Under the pieces are notes generated by a model. The model did not search any database, was not told where the DNA came from, and saw nothing but the letters and a program-made list of their open reading frames with translations. Position numbers and translations under genes: made by a program. A stretch of 64,000 nucleotides of DNA from the NCBI GenBank assembly GCA_910588865.1, contig CAJUSJ010000001.1, positions 59,001 through 123,000 of the forward strand, given 5' to 3'. The stretch is from an uncultured Lachnospiraceae bacterium. GTDB lineage: Bacteria; Bacillota; Clostridia; Lachnospirales; Lachnospiraceae. Below are positions 1-8,073 of this stretch, one piece after another (position 1 is the stretch's first letter; each line of letters opens with the position of its first letter).

Positions 1-574
1 TAATATCAGCATACTGATGGATGACATGGTTTACTCCCGGATATAATCCAGCGCCATTATCATACAATGGAGCGAATCGGTAAGTTTTTCCATCACTTAA
101 ATATCCCCAATTTCCCCAGTGCCTGTCTCTGTTTCCGATCATCGCGTCACAGATAAACATCTCCCAAAATCTTTCTTTCGCTTCCTGCTTCGATTCATCA
201 GTCATCTTTAAATGTTTATCCATCAAATACAGGACATTGTTATAGGTATACTCCTTATCTCCTATTTCTGTATCTTCACTGCTTTGTTTTGTGTCCTTAT
301 AGGAGTGCAGGGAAAGCTGTGTATTGGATGTAAAATCCTTTATGAGATCTACAATTATGCCCTTATAACTTCCAAGAAAAACCTCATGACAGGATACGCC
401 AAGTTTTCTTAGAAAATTACTTGCTATATATTCACAATAAACAGACAAATCATCGTCTTTAGGAAATTTCACAATGTAATCTGTGTTATCAATGGTTATA
501 CCAAATTTTCTTGTATTGCCGTTATAAGTTTTTCTATTAGCTGGTATTGTGCTTATTTCGAACATTGGCTTCAT
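1..574 (-). CDS. HipA-like kinase domain protein (partial, 3' end outside window)
   Basis: This minus-strand gene runs off the left edge, so only about 191 N-terminal codons are visible. It starts at ATG 574, 7 bases after GAGGTG. The core motif GNRDRHWGNWG matches the HipA/CtkA catalytic segment, with Asp and Asn in the expected places, and LYDNGAGL follows where the metal-binding DFG-like Asp sits. It is therefore probably a serine/threonine kinase of the HipA C-terminal-domain type, without the usual HipA N-terminal domain. No HipB-like antitoxin gene lies upstream (the next gene, at 790, is a VWA protein), so a toxin role is not shown. Codon use is more AT-rich than in the neighbours, which hints at acquisition. 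The family call is fairly secure; the biological role is open. Confidence 0.7.
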   Translation of the reverse strand, partial: MKPMFEISTIPANRKTYNGNTRKFGITIDNTDYIVKFPKDDDLSVYCEYIASNFLRKLGVSCHEVFLGSYKGIIVDLIKDFTSNTQLSLHSYKDTKQSSEDTEIGDKEYTYNNVLYLMDKHLKMTDESKQEAKERFWEMFICDAMIGNRDRHWGNWGYLSDGKTYRFAPLYDNGAGLYPGVNHVIHQYADI

Positions 575-730
575 TTTCACACCTCGAATTCATTATATCC
601 TGACTCCCCAGTTTATGGCAACCACTTTTGAATATTTGCAAAGGGCCAGCCCCTCATAAGCGTAAAGAGGAACCGATAACATTATGGCTCCTATGGCTAT
701 AGGTTCCCGCTCTGGCGCTGAACCAGCGGA

Positions 731-776
731 AAAATGGAAAGGCAGCCGGAAACAGGGATATCTGTTTCCGGCTGCC
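731..776 (-). terminator. Intrinsic terminator of the VWA/PP2C-like/kinase-like operon
   Basis: A perfect 15-bp inverted repeat (741-755 with 762-776, loop of 6) lies 13 bases beyond the stop codon of the VWA gene. On the minus strand it is followed by a T-rich run. It closes the five-gene operon that begins near 7850. Confidence 0.88.
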
Positions 777-789
777 CTTACCGTAGAGT

Positions 790-2874
790 TTAATACATAC
801 TGCTCTCTTCTGTGTAAGTGATCTGAAGACCGCAGTCTAAATCCCGGTTTTTGCTGACCGTGATTTCCATGCCATTGTACAGACGGATCTTCTTCTCCTT
901 CTTCTCCGGGTTGTCGCTGGAGTAAAGGCCATTGCTGGACACAAGCCAGATGTACTCGGAGGACTTGTCAGCCATGAGATAGGTTTTGCTTAAGTCAATG
1001 CCGCCGCCCTCTGTGATATACCTGCTCAAGGACTCTTTGCCCTGTCCTGGCTGGATGGTGTTGGGCGCTTCCGCGAGGCCGGTGTTGATGTCAAAGGCAT
1101 TGATCATAACGTCGCCGTGGAATACAGGCGGCTTTATTAAAAGGACTTTCACCAGCACTGCTATCAGAATCAGGGCCAGAAGCCCTCCTACCGCCATTAG
1201 CACCAGGTTTAAGATATTGCCAGCCGGAGCCAGCTCCACATTTACCGTACAGGTCTCTCCCTGGGAATCCTGGGCTGTCAGGGTCAGAGTGCCTTTTTTC
1301 AGGCCTTTAGTCTCCACCTTCAGCATGCCGTCTTCCATGTACACCTGGTCTGACTGGTAATCTCCCAGACTGGAGATGGTAAAGGTCAGCTCAGAGTCCT
1401 CCGCGTCTGTGGCAAAGCTCTGTAAGTCCCTGGAACCGTAGGATCTGCCGGAATCCGCTTTTACGGACCATTTTACCGGGTCGTCTTCCGGTTTAGGGGG
1501 TGTGTTGGAGCTGGGCGCGGGAGTAGGGGTGGGGGCAGGCGCGGGAGGATTGGCGGCGCTGCCAACGGTCATCAGGATCCGCTCGCTGGTCTTCTCAAGT
1601 CCCTCGAACTTGACCGTGACAGTGGCGTAGAATTCCCCTGCCTCGTTTAACGCTATGTTGGACGTATATTCTAACTGTCCCGCCTGCATCAGGGTGCTTG
1701 CCATCTCGGAACCGTCAGCGGTCCTGAAGATGGTCAGGGTAGCCGGGTAGACGGCATAGGAACTGCTGTCGGTCAGTTCCTGGTCATTGGAAAGAACTTT
1801 TGCCGTAAATACCACATTTTCGCTGAGTCCAAAGTCCGGTCCTTGTGGATCAACCGTAGCCTGCACGGAAAAGTTGGAGTTGTACACCATGTCGATCTTT
1901 ACCGCATCCCCTGGGATCCCTCTGGCCTGAATCTTCCATGTGCCTCCGGCGGGATTGAGGACCTTGACCACAGAGAAGGTATCCACCTTGATGGTCATGG
2001 CTGCGAGCTCGTCGCTGGTGTAGGCCATGCCTGTGGGCTGGAATACGGAATACTGGGTGTTCGGGTTTAAGGTGCTGATGATGATGTTCAGCTCTTCCAC
2101 TCCTGCCGACGGGACGCTGAAGGGGATGTCTAAGATCCCGCTGTCCGGAATCGGCTGGTCCGCGATGTTGATGGTTTCCGTTGAGTAGATGATATTGTAA
2201 AAGCGGGCAAACACTTCCTTTAGATCCTCAGCCTCATTGACCTCCACAAACTGTCCTGCCGTGGCATTGGAGATATCCGCGAGCTCTTCTGTGTTCGCGG
2301 TGTGGTTGGCGTTGAGGCACACGGAGAAAATAGGATAGCCGTTTTGTCTGGCCCGGTTGATGGCATCCTGCTTATTGGCGTTGGACTGCTGAAGCAGGGC
2401 TCCTGTGGAGTCAGACGGAAAATCGGTGTTTCCGTCTGAGAGCAGGATAATAACAGATGGGATGTTGGGATTCCGGCTGCTGTCCAACATGTCCACCGCG
2501 ACCTGGATGGCGCTTCCGATGTCAGTGTCACCGGTGACAGCGGAATTCCTCAGCTCCTGAGAGAGGGCTGTCTTCATATCCTGACCATTGATCTCCTGCA
2601 GATCCATCTTGGCGACAATACCGTCGTTAAATACCACAGCGCCCATGTAATTGCCTGTCTCAGTGGCAAGTCCCATGAACAGGTCAATGGCCTCATGACG
2701 CCACTGGGAGCCGTCGGTACTTTTCATGGAACCGCTGGCATCAATGACAAAAACCACATTGTAACGGTTCGCGGACGCCGCCTGGGCAGCGCCGCTGGAA
2801 ATGGTTCCGAATACGGACAGCAGCATGGCCGCCGCAAGGATCAAACCGTAGAGCTTTCTTTTTATACGCTTCAT
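790..2874 (-). CDS. Membrane-anchored extracellular VWA-domain protein
   Basis: A 694-residue protein starting 7 bases after AGGAGAAG. It has a signal peptide (about 1-33), then a von Willebrand A domain whose MIDAS motif DASGSM lies at 45-50. Two beta-rich domains follow, a Pro-rich linker (about 447-470), one transmembrane helix (about 554-580) and a cytoplasmic tail of about 114 residues. The tail ends in a beta-rich segment with WLVSSNG and LYNGMEITV, which resembles an FHA fold. VWA domains with intact MIDAS bind a metal and a protein ligand. The protein probably senses or holds something outside the cell and couples it to the phosphatase-like and kinase-like proteins encoded upstream. 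It is the last gene of that operon. The domain architecture is well supported; the ligand is unknown. Confidence 0.85.
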   Translation of the reverse strand: MKRIKRKLYGLILAAAMLLSVFGTISSGAAQAASANRYNVVFVIDASGSMKSTDGSQWRHEAIDLFMGLATETGNYMGAVVFNDGIVAKMDLQEINGQDMKTALSQELRNSAVTGDTDIGSAIQVAVDMLDSSRNPNIPSVIILLSDGNTDFPSDSTGALLQQSNANKQDAINRARQNGYPIFSVCLNANHTANTEELADISNATAGQFVEVNEAEDLKEVFARFYNIIYSTETINIADQPIPDSGILDIPFSVPSAGVEELNIIISTLNPNTQYSVFQPTGMAYTSDELAAMTIKVDTFSVVKVLNPAGGTWKIQARGIPGDAVKIDMVYNSNFSVQATVDPQGPDFGLSENVVFTAKVLSNDQELTDSSSYAVYPATLTIFRTADGSEMASTLMQAGQLEYTSNIALNEAGEFYATVTVKFEGLEKTSERILMTVGSAANPPAPAPTPTPAPSSNTPPKPEDDPVKWSVKADSGRSYGSRDLQSFATDAEDSELTFTISSLGDYQSDQVYMEDGMLKVETKGLKKGTLTLTAQDSQGETCTVNVELAPAGNILNLVLMAVGGLLALILIAVLVKVLLIKPPVFHGDVMINAFDINTGLAEAPNTIQPGQGKESLSRYITEGGGIDLSKTYLMADKSSEYIWLVSSNGLYSSDNPEKKEKKIRLYNGMEITVSKNRDLDCGLQITYTEESSMY

Positions 2875-2977
2875 TTTGCTTCTCCTGAAAATGGTTATTT
2901 TGGGCTTTCCGCCTTATCTTCGGATCGCTGACAGCTGACCGTAAGCTGTGATCTGGGAGGTTAAGGCCTCCTTAGGA

Positions 2978-3631
2978 CTATGGATTCGATGCCTGCGGGG
3001 CGGACGGAGCTGTTGTGGCAGAGGGTTCCGTTGTCACCGCCCCATCGGATGAGGGCGGCGCTGTCTGAGAGGAAACCCCTTGTCCTGCCGGCGTCTCCGC
3101 CGGAGCCGCGGTTGTTGTCTGGCTTGATCCGGATGGCTGTGATGGTAATGTGGGGTTTTGTCCATCAGAGGCCGGAGACTGGGAACTCTGATTGGTTGGA
3201 GCTGTCATATCCGGCGCGGTGGTAACCTGTGTCGGGGCGGTCTGTCCCTGTGAGTCATTTGCCGGCACCCCGCCTGTGGGCCCAGTGCTGTCTGGCATGG
3301 CAGGTGATGTCTCGACAACCCCAGTGCCGCCTGTCTCAGTGCTGTTTCCGGTTCCAGTGCCCTGGATATCGCCGTTTGCCGGAACGACGGTCTTGCCATC
3401 AGCGCCAGTCTCCAGCGGCTGTTCCTGGCCATCCGCTTCCTGTGCCATCCGGTTCTGCTGGCCCACATAGGCGTAAGTGCCTGCCCCGAACAGCGCGATC
3501 ACCAGCACGGTGGCAGCAATATCAAAAGCCAGCACAACGCCTGGTTCCGCTGTCCGTCTCACTGGCAGCGACATCAGCATCCATACGACTGCCAGGACGA
3601 TGCAGCCGCCGAAAATAATGTAGATTCCCAT
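2978..3631 (-). CDS. Membrane protein with two N-terminal helices and a Thr/Ser/Pro-rich tail
   Basis: A 217-residue protein I cannot assign to a named family. Two hydrophobic helices (about 1-22 and 34-56) are followed by about 155 residues very rich in Thr, Ser, Pro, Gly and Gln, with no predicted fold. The tail probably sits outside the membrane and could cross or attach to the peptidoglycan, and is a plausible glycosylation or phosphorylation target. The gene starts at ATG 3631 with GGGAGA upstream and lies between the secreted repeat protein and the VWA protein of the same operon, so a shared envelope complex is likely but inferred. Confidence 0.7.
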   Translation of the reverse strand: MGIYIIFGGCIVLAVVWMLMSLPVRRTAEPGVVLAFDIAATVLVIALFGAGTYAYVGQQNRMAQEADGQEQPLETGADGKTVVPANGDIQGTGTGNSTETGGTGVVETSPAMPDSTGPTGGVPANDSQGQTAPTQVTTAPDMTAPTNQSSQSPASDGQNPTLPSQPSGSSQTTTAAPAETPAGQGVSSQTAPPSSDGAVTTEPSATTAPSAPQASNP

Positions 3632-3659
3632 TCCCTGTTCTCCCTTCAGCAGATCCTAA

Positions 3660-4328
3660 TTAATAGGAATTGTATTTGCAGTCGTAAAGATCGAAAAATT
3701 CATCTTCCAGGTCCTTGATAAAAAGATTGATCTCGTATTCGGACCAGACGCGGCCAAAGGTCTCTCTTACAATGGCCTCAAAAGCCGACTGGCTGGCGTA
3801 TTCATGTTCCAGGTAACGTTCTTTCAAGGTTCTCGCTTTCTCATCGGCAAGCTGGTCAAGAGGCGGCAGGTAAGTCCAGTTTTTATTCTCATCCCGGTAC
3901 ATCATGCGGCCCTGATCATCATAGCGGTAACCATTTTGTGTCTTATTGCGGATAATAGCGCCGTTGCTGTCTGTCTCATACCGGTATTGCTCTACCTGGA
4001 TGAAACCAGAAGCCATGGAGCCATCGTCATTGATGTAATACAGATCTTCACCAAGGGTAAGCCAGCCGCCGGGGCACATGCTGCCGTCATCATAGCAGTA
4101 ATACCATTTGCCGCTGTCGGAAACCCAGCCGGTTCTCATATAACAGGTTCCCCGATCCAGGAAATACCACTTTCTTCCATCCTGAAGCCAGCCTGTGTAA
4201 GCGGAGCCGTCATCGTTCTTGTACCAGTAAGCTCCCTCTACATTGATCCACTCCCCTGCCATGCTGGTCATGGTGGGAATCGCCATCATGGATGCCAAAA
4301 CTACACCTAATGCCAATTTCTTTTTCAT
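3660..4328 (-). CDS. Secreted cell-wall-binding repeat protein
   Basis: A 222-residue protein. I start it at ATG 4328, which follows AGGAAG and opens a clean signal peptide ending near TSMAGEW; longer readings upstream overlap the previous gene and have no signal sequence. Residues about 25-130 hold aromatic/glycine repeats of the choline-binding or CW_binding type (GAYWYKNDDGS, GWLQDGRKWYF, GWVSDSGKWYY, DLYYINDDGSM). The C-terminal third is charged and helical. The protein is exported and probably sticks to the wall. It follows the PP2C-like gene and precedes two membrane proteins, so it may be the outer part of the same signalling device. Confidence 0.8.
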   Translation of the reverse strand: MKKKLALGVVLASMMAIPTMTSMAGEWINVEGAYWYKNDDGSAYTGWLQDGRKWYFLDRGTCYMRTGWVSDSGKWYYCYDDGSMCPGGWLTLGEDLYYINDDGSMASGFIQVEQYRYETDSNGAIIRNKTQNGYRYDDQGRMMYRDENKNWTYLPPLDQLADEKARTLKERYLEHEYASQSAFEAIVRETFGRVWSEYEINLFIKDLEDEFFDLYDCKYNSY

Positions 4329-4359
4329 ATCATTTATCTTCCTTTCTTTCATTTGTTTT

Positions 4360-6378
4360 CTACGGTAGCAAATCCCCATAAATACTTCGCTCTTCCTGGC
4401 CCGCGGGAGCGCTGGTCTCAGGCTGTGTTGGCGGCGGAGCGGGAGGCGTCTCGGGCTGCGGCGGATTGGTTTCCGGCGGAGCGGTCTCAGGAGGCGCGGT
4501 CTCGGGCGGTGCCGTCTGCGGAGGCGCGGTGGTCTGCGGCGGTGCCGTCTGCGGAGGCGCGGTGGTCTGACGGGGAGCCGCTGTTGTTCTGGGCGGAGCC
4601 GTGGTTTCAGGAGGTTCGGTCTCCGTTTCATTAGCGCTTCTGATCTCATCTATAATATCAAGTATCTCGGAGTTGGTAATAGCTGAATCTTTGCTGGATT
4701 CTTCCGCGAGGGAGGCCTGCCTGGACTCTTCCTCAAGAGATTCCTTGATAGACGCGGCCAGAACCGATTCCTGCCGGATGGACTCCCGGATGGATTCTTC
4801 TAACTCCGATCTTTTCCTGGACTCTTTTTCTTTATCAAGGGTCTCACGCTGGTTCTCTGTTTCCACTTTATCTTCAAGAGAGCTTTCGGCTTCTGTGGTT
4901 GTCGGGTTGATGGTGTCCGGTTGATCGGAATCCCTTTTGCCTCCAAAGAGAAACGCGGCGACAGCGATCGCGGCGGCTCCGGCCGCCACTTTTTTGAACA
5001 GAGCGGCCTTCTTTTGTTTCCGCGCTTTCTCGGCTTCTTCCGCCTCTATTCTCTGGGTCTCTTTCTCCGCGGCTTCCTTGACAATTCTCTGAGCCTTATC
5101 AAGGGCTTCCTGAGCTGTTTTACACGCCTTCTCCGCGGCTTTCCGGGCAGCTTCCACTACGCCTAGGTCAGCGGCGGAGCGGGCAGCCAGATCTTCTCTA
5201 CCTGCGGCCGCGGCCGCGGCCATGGCTTCTTCCGCGGCTTGTTCGATTGCGCGTTTGGCTTCCTGATCGGTTGGTGGAAATAAATTCGTTATCTCGTCCG
5301 TGGTCTGCTGAGCTGCCGCCAAAGCTTTGGCGGCCGCGGCCGCGGCCGCCTGCCTCGCTTCTTTAATGAGTCTTTGAGTTTCCTCCAGAGCTTTCTCGCG
5401 TTTACGTTTCTCTTCTTCCTCCCGTTTACGTTCCGCTTCCTCTTCTTTACGTTTACGATCTGCTTCACTTTTGCTCCATACGGCCCGCTTCCATTCCGCA
5501 TCCTGTTCCCACTCAACATCTGTTTTCCACAAAACAGCAGGACCTTCCTCAAGTTTCCCGGAAGACCAGACAGCGGCCAGACACATATCGCTGTGGCTTC
5601 CCTTCCGGCTCAGCATGGGCAGGTCAACTTTCAGATATTCTTTCGCGTCTTGTGGATTCCTCAGAAGCATCTGGGTCAGTTCCCGCAAGTAGGCGTGGTA
5701 ATCCTCCTGCTTCGCGAAGCAGCGGCGCGCGCCGTCTGTCACAAGGAATATGGAGGCGGGGACGCTGTCAGAACAGCAATGGGAAAATTCCCGGACAGCG
5801 TTTGGCCTGCACAGAGCGAAGCCGTCTTCTTTGCGGGTCACAGGCAGCGGGTCGGTAAGCTGCCCGTCTTTTTCTATGAGCGCGCACTCGCCGTTGCCGT
5901 CCCGGATCACCAGACAATACTCGTCGGTGACAACAGCTCCGGCAATATTAGCCCGGTACGCGTATTCAGGGGCCACTCCTTCCTGGTAACCCTGGCGGTG
6001 TTTGTCGCTCTCTACAGAGTCTAACTCTTCCTGCTGGAAAGGGTAATTCTCCAGATGACGGTTTACCTTTTCATTCCAGTTTATGACAATGCTTCCTTCC
6101 AGCTGGCGCAAAAGCCGGGTCTGGGTCCTCTTATCCGCGAACAGCATCTCTTTTGACACAGAGGAAGCGAAAGCGGTGAGGGAATCCAGGGCCGCCTCCA
6201 CCGCGAAGCGGGCACCCAGATAGCTGCGGAAATACTGGCTTTCGTTTCCGCCGGCAGACACTGCTATGACTGAAAAATGGTCGTCTTTCCGGAAGGCCGA
6301 ATAGTCTTCGCAGAGAGCCTGCTTATCCGCGTGGTCAGAACCGCAGACAAATATAGATAACTCCTGGTACTTATCCAT
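4360..6378 (-). CDS. PP2C-like pseudophosphatase with coiled coil, membrane anchor and Pro-rich outer tail
   Basis: A 672-residue protein. Residues 1 to about 278 resemble a PP2C phosphatase: CEDYSAF fits motif 1, VTDGARR fits the later metal motif and SDMCLAAVW fits the final one. The hallmark V-D-G-x-G-G motif is replaced by VSAGGNES, so a metal-binding Asp is missing. Residues 290-460 form a long Lys/Glu- and Ala-rich coiled coil. One transmembrane helix follows at about 463-480. The outer tail is first Ser/Glu-rich and then a Pro/Thr repeat (APPQT and APPET units). Fold and topology are clear. Loss of activity is inferred from the motif. It may act as a phospho-protein sensor or scaffold for the kinase-like protein encoded 14 bases upstream. 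Confidence 0.8.
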   Translation of the reverse strand: MDKYQELSIFVCGSDHADKQALCEDYSAFRKDDHFSVIAVSAGGNESQYFRSYLGARFAVEAALDSLTAFASSVSKEMLFADKRTQTRLLRQLEGSIVINWNEKVNRHLENYPFQQEELDSVESDKHRQGYQEGVAPEYAYRANIAGAVVTDEYCLVIRDGNGECALIEKDGQLTDPLPVTRKEDGFALCRPNAVREFSHCCSDSVPASIFLVTDGARRCFAKQEDYHAYLRELTQMLLRNPQDAKEYLKVDLPMLSRKGSHSDMCLAAVWSSGKLEEGPAVLWKTDVEWEQDAEWKRAVWSKSEADRKRKEEEAERKREEEEKRKREKALEETQRLIKEARQAAAAAAAKALAAAQQTTDEITNLFPPTDQEAKRAIEQAAEEAMAAAAAAGREDLAARSAADLGVVEAARKAAEKACKTAQEALDKAQRIVKEAAEKETQRIEAEEAEKARKQKKAALFKKVAAGAAAIAVAAFLFGGKRDSDQPDTINPTTTEAESSLEDKVETENQRETLDKEKESRKRSELEESIRESIRQESVLAASIKESLEEESRQASLAEESSKDSAITNSEILDIIDEIRSANETETEPPETTAPPRTTAAPRQTTAPPQTAPPQTTAPPQTAPPETAPPETAPPETNPPQPETPPAPPPTQPETSAPAGQEERSIYGDLLP

Positions 6379-6392
6379 TGGCTCACCTCAAA

Positions 6393-7793
6393 TTATATAT
6401 ATTTTGAACGGATGGTAATAGTCTTGCCCTCAGCGACCACCCTCAGTCCATCTGTCAGATTCACGGTCTCCTGAAATCCCAGAGGACGTTCGGTTCCGTC
6501 AGGATCCACAACGGTCCACTCCTGGTCTGAGGTATTCTGAAGAGACGGTTTATTTCTGGTGCGGACGAATCTTCCGGCCTCTTCCGAGTAAAAGTCCTCC
6601 CGTCCCAGGCCGGAACTGGGATCCAGCTGACAGCGATAGATGGTGCTTCCCATAAACAGGGGGTAGCACTCTTCGTCTATATCATAATACATGGGCGGCT
6701 TCAGCACCGTGTCGCAGCCCTTTTTTCTGCACTGCTGGTCACCTGACTGCCAGATATTCTCTGTGCCGCAGGAGGGACATGAGACAATAAGGCTTCTCAT
6801 CCTGGCAAATATATGGTACCACCGCTCAAGGGGAATGGGCGCCCTCTTGCCGCTTAACACCTGCTGACAGAACGCGTCCGAAAAAGAGTTCCCCACATAA
6901 TCCGGATACAGTTTCCAGAAATTGATCAGATTGTTATGTAATCCCGGAACCGGCCGGTTGGATTGATTGTCATTATCATAGGAAAAACAGGGCTGGCTGC
7001 CATAGATCTCTCTCATGGCTCTCTCGTCCATCACCGGGCGTGAGGCGGCCCCATATCCTTCCAGGGGGTGGTTGAGATACAGGATCTCAAACAAAAGTGT
7101 GGCCAGCATATAGTCCGCCGCCTGCCTGTCAGGTGCTTTTGTATTCATAACATAGGAAGGAGGGAGCATGCGGCTAGTGGCTGTTGGACGCCATTCCGCG
7201 GTCTTCTGACCATTGGAATCAGAATCCGCTTTTCTCCCCCCGCCCTTCCTGGCAAATTCCATGTTGGCTATGAGGATGCGGCCTGTCTTGGCCTGTATGT
7301 AAATATCATCCTCCGTCATATGAAGAAAATTGTATCGTTTTTTCCGCAGCTGCGAAAAAGCGGTGATCAGGCACAGGGCGGTGTTGACCATGGAGATCCA
7401 GTTTCCAAACCTGCACCGCTGCTCCATAAAATCCGCCAGGGACCGGTAGGCGAGAAGGGTCTCCTTTTCTTTCTCAGATGCCCGGTAAGTCAGCAGATCG
7501 CTGTTGTTCATCACATAACACAGGGAGCCGCCCTCCATCTTTGAGACATCAACGGGCCAGAGGAAGGATCTTCCCGGCGGGTCCTGTTTAAGATGGGCGG
7601 TCAGGTTCTCACGCAGCTGCCTCCCACATCCCATCCTCTCCAGCTCTTCCCTGGAAAACCACTTGACCAGGCATGGATTTCCGTCATACTCCCCGGCCCG
7701 GACAGTGCCGAACCCCGGCTGGGCAATATAGTTAACATCTTTTGAAATACGGATTTTTTTACCGTTTACACTGTCGATTTCGATCATATCCAT
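6393..7793 (-). CDS. Protein kinase-like (probable pseudokinase) with zinc ribbon
   Basis: A 466-residue protein, first gene of the operon, with GGGAGGAG 7 bases before its ATG. An N-terminal kinase-like fold has a glycine-loop remnant (GFGTVRAG, 27-34) and a candidate ATP lysine in CLVKW (44). The catalytic loop is degenerate (FLHMTEDDIYI, 156-166, where HxDLxxxN is expected) and the DFG position reads NMEFA. A four-cysteine zinc ribbon follows (C339, C342, C355, C360) and then a beta-rich, FHA-like end. The same kinase, zinc ribbon and beta-rich layout occurs in the active kinase at 54041-55528, so the two are probable paralogues. I infer a non-catalytic regulator, working with the PP2C-like and VWA products of the operon. 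Confidence 0.75.
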   Translation of the reverse strand: MDMIEIDSVNGKKIRISKDVNYIAQPGFGTVRAGEYDGNPCLVKWFSREELERMGCGRQLRENLTAHLKQDPPGRSFLWPVDVSKMEGGSLCYVMNNSDLLTYRASEKEKETLLAYRSLADFMEQRCRFGNWISMVNTALCLITAFSQLRKKRYNFLHMTEDDIYIQAKTGRILIANMEFARKGGGRKADSDSNGQKTAEWRPTATSRMLPPSYVMNTKAPDRQAADYMLATLLFEILYLNHPLEGYGAASRPVMDERAMREIYGSQPCFSYDNDNQSNRPVPGLHNNLINFWKLYPDYVGNSFSDAFCQQVLSGKRAPIPLERWYHIFARMRSLIVSCPSCGTENIWQSGDQQCRKKGCDTVLKPPMYYDIDEECYPLFMGSTIYRCQLDPSSGLGREDFYSEEAGRFVRTRNKPSLQNTSDQEWTVVDPDGTERPLGFQETVNLTDGLRVVAEGKTITIRSKYI

Positions 7794-7856
7794 ACCATTT
7801 CTCCTCCCTTCAATGAATATTTTACACCATATTCAAAAAAAGTCCATACTTTTGAT

Positions 7857-7885
7857 ATTATAACAATTTATTAAATAAAATGCAA
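7857..7885 (-). promoter_or_regulatory. Promoter of the VWA/PP2C-like/kinase-like operon
   Basis: On the minus strand, TTGCAT (7880-7885) and a perfect TATAAT (7857-7862) are separated by exactly 17 bp. The start codon of the kinase-like gene lies 64 bp downstream, giving a short leader. A housekeeping sigma-A promoter is the natural reading. Confidence 0.75.
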
Positions 7886-8001
7886 TAACTATATTGACAT
7901 CTCCTTATAACTAACCATTTGCGGTTAGGTTTTATGGTTAAAGTTTACCTGTAAGCGGTACGAAAATGGTCGCCCGGTAAGCGACAAATTTTAAAACTGT
8001 T

Positions 8002-8030
8002 TTCCCATAGAGAGTGATCTGTGTTATAAT
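8002..8030 (+). promoter_or_regulatory. Likely promoter of the amidohydrolase gene
   Basis: A perfect TATAAT (8025-8030) lies 44 bp before the start codon, with a weak -35 (TTCCCA) 17 bp upstream. Just upstream are a 6-bp inverted repeat CTAACC/GGTTAG (7911-7926) and two GTAAGCG copies about 25 bp apart, possible regulator sites. The weak -35 suggests activation by a regulator, but that is inference. Confidence 0.45.
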
Positions 8031-8073
8031 GTATAACATCACACTAAAAAAAGAGAGAAAGGAAGTTGACAAC

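Noticed and set aside
669..707. GGAACC/GGTTCC inverted repeat between the HipA-like and VWA genes
   Set aside because: The six-base stem has a long loop with direct repeats and no T run, so neither terminator nor RNA could be supported.
986..1360. Long open frames antisense to the minus-strand genes across the window, for example this one
   Set aside because: They lack ribosome binding sites and recognisable motifs, and mirror the GC-rich codons of the real genes.
5205..5350. GCGGCCGC-rich runs resembling a special DNA motif
   Set aside because: They are alanine codons within the coiled-coil part of the PP2C-like protein.
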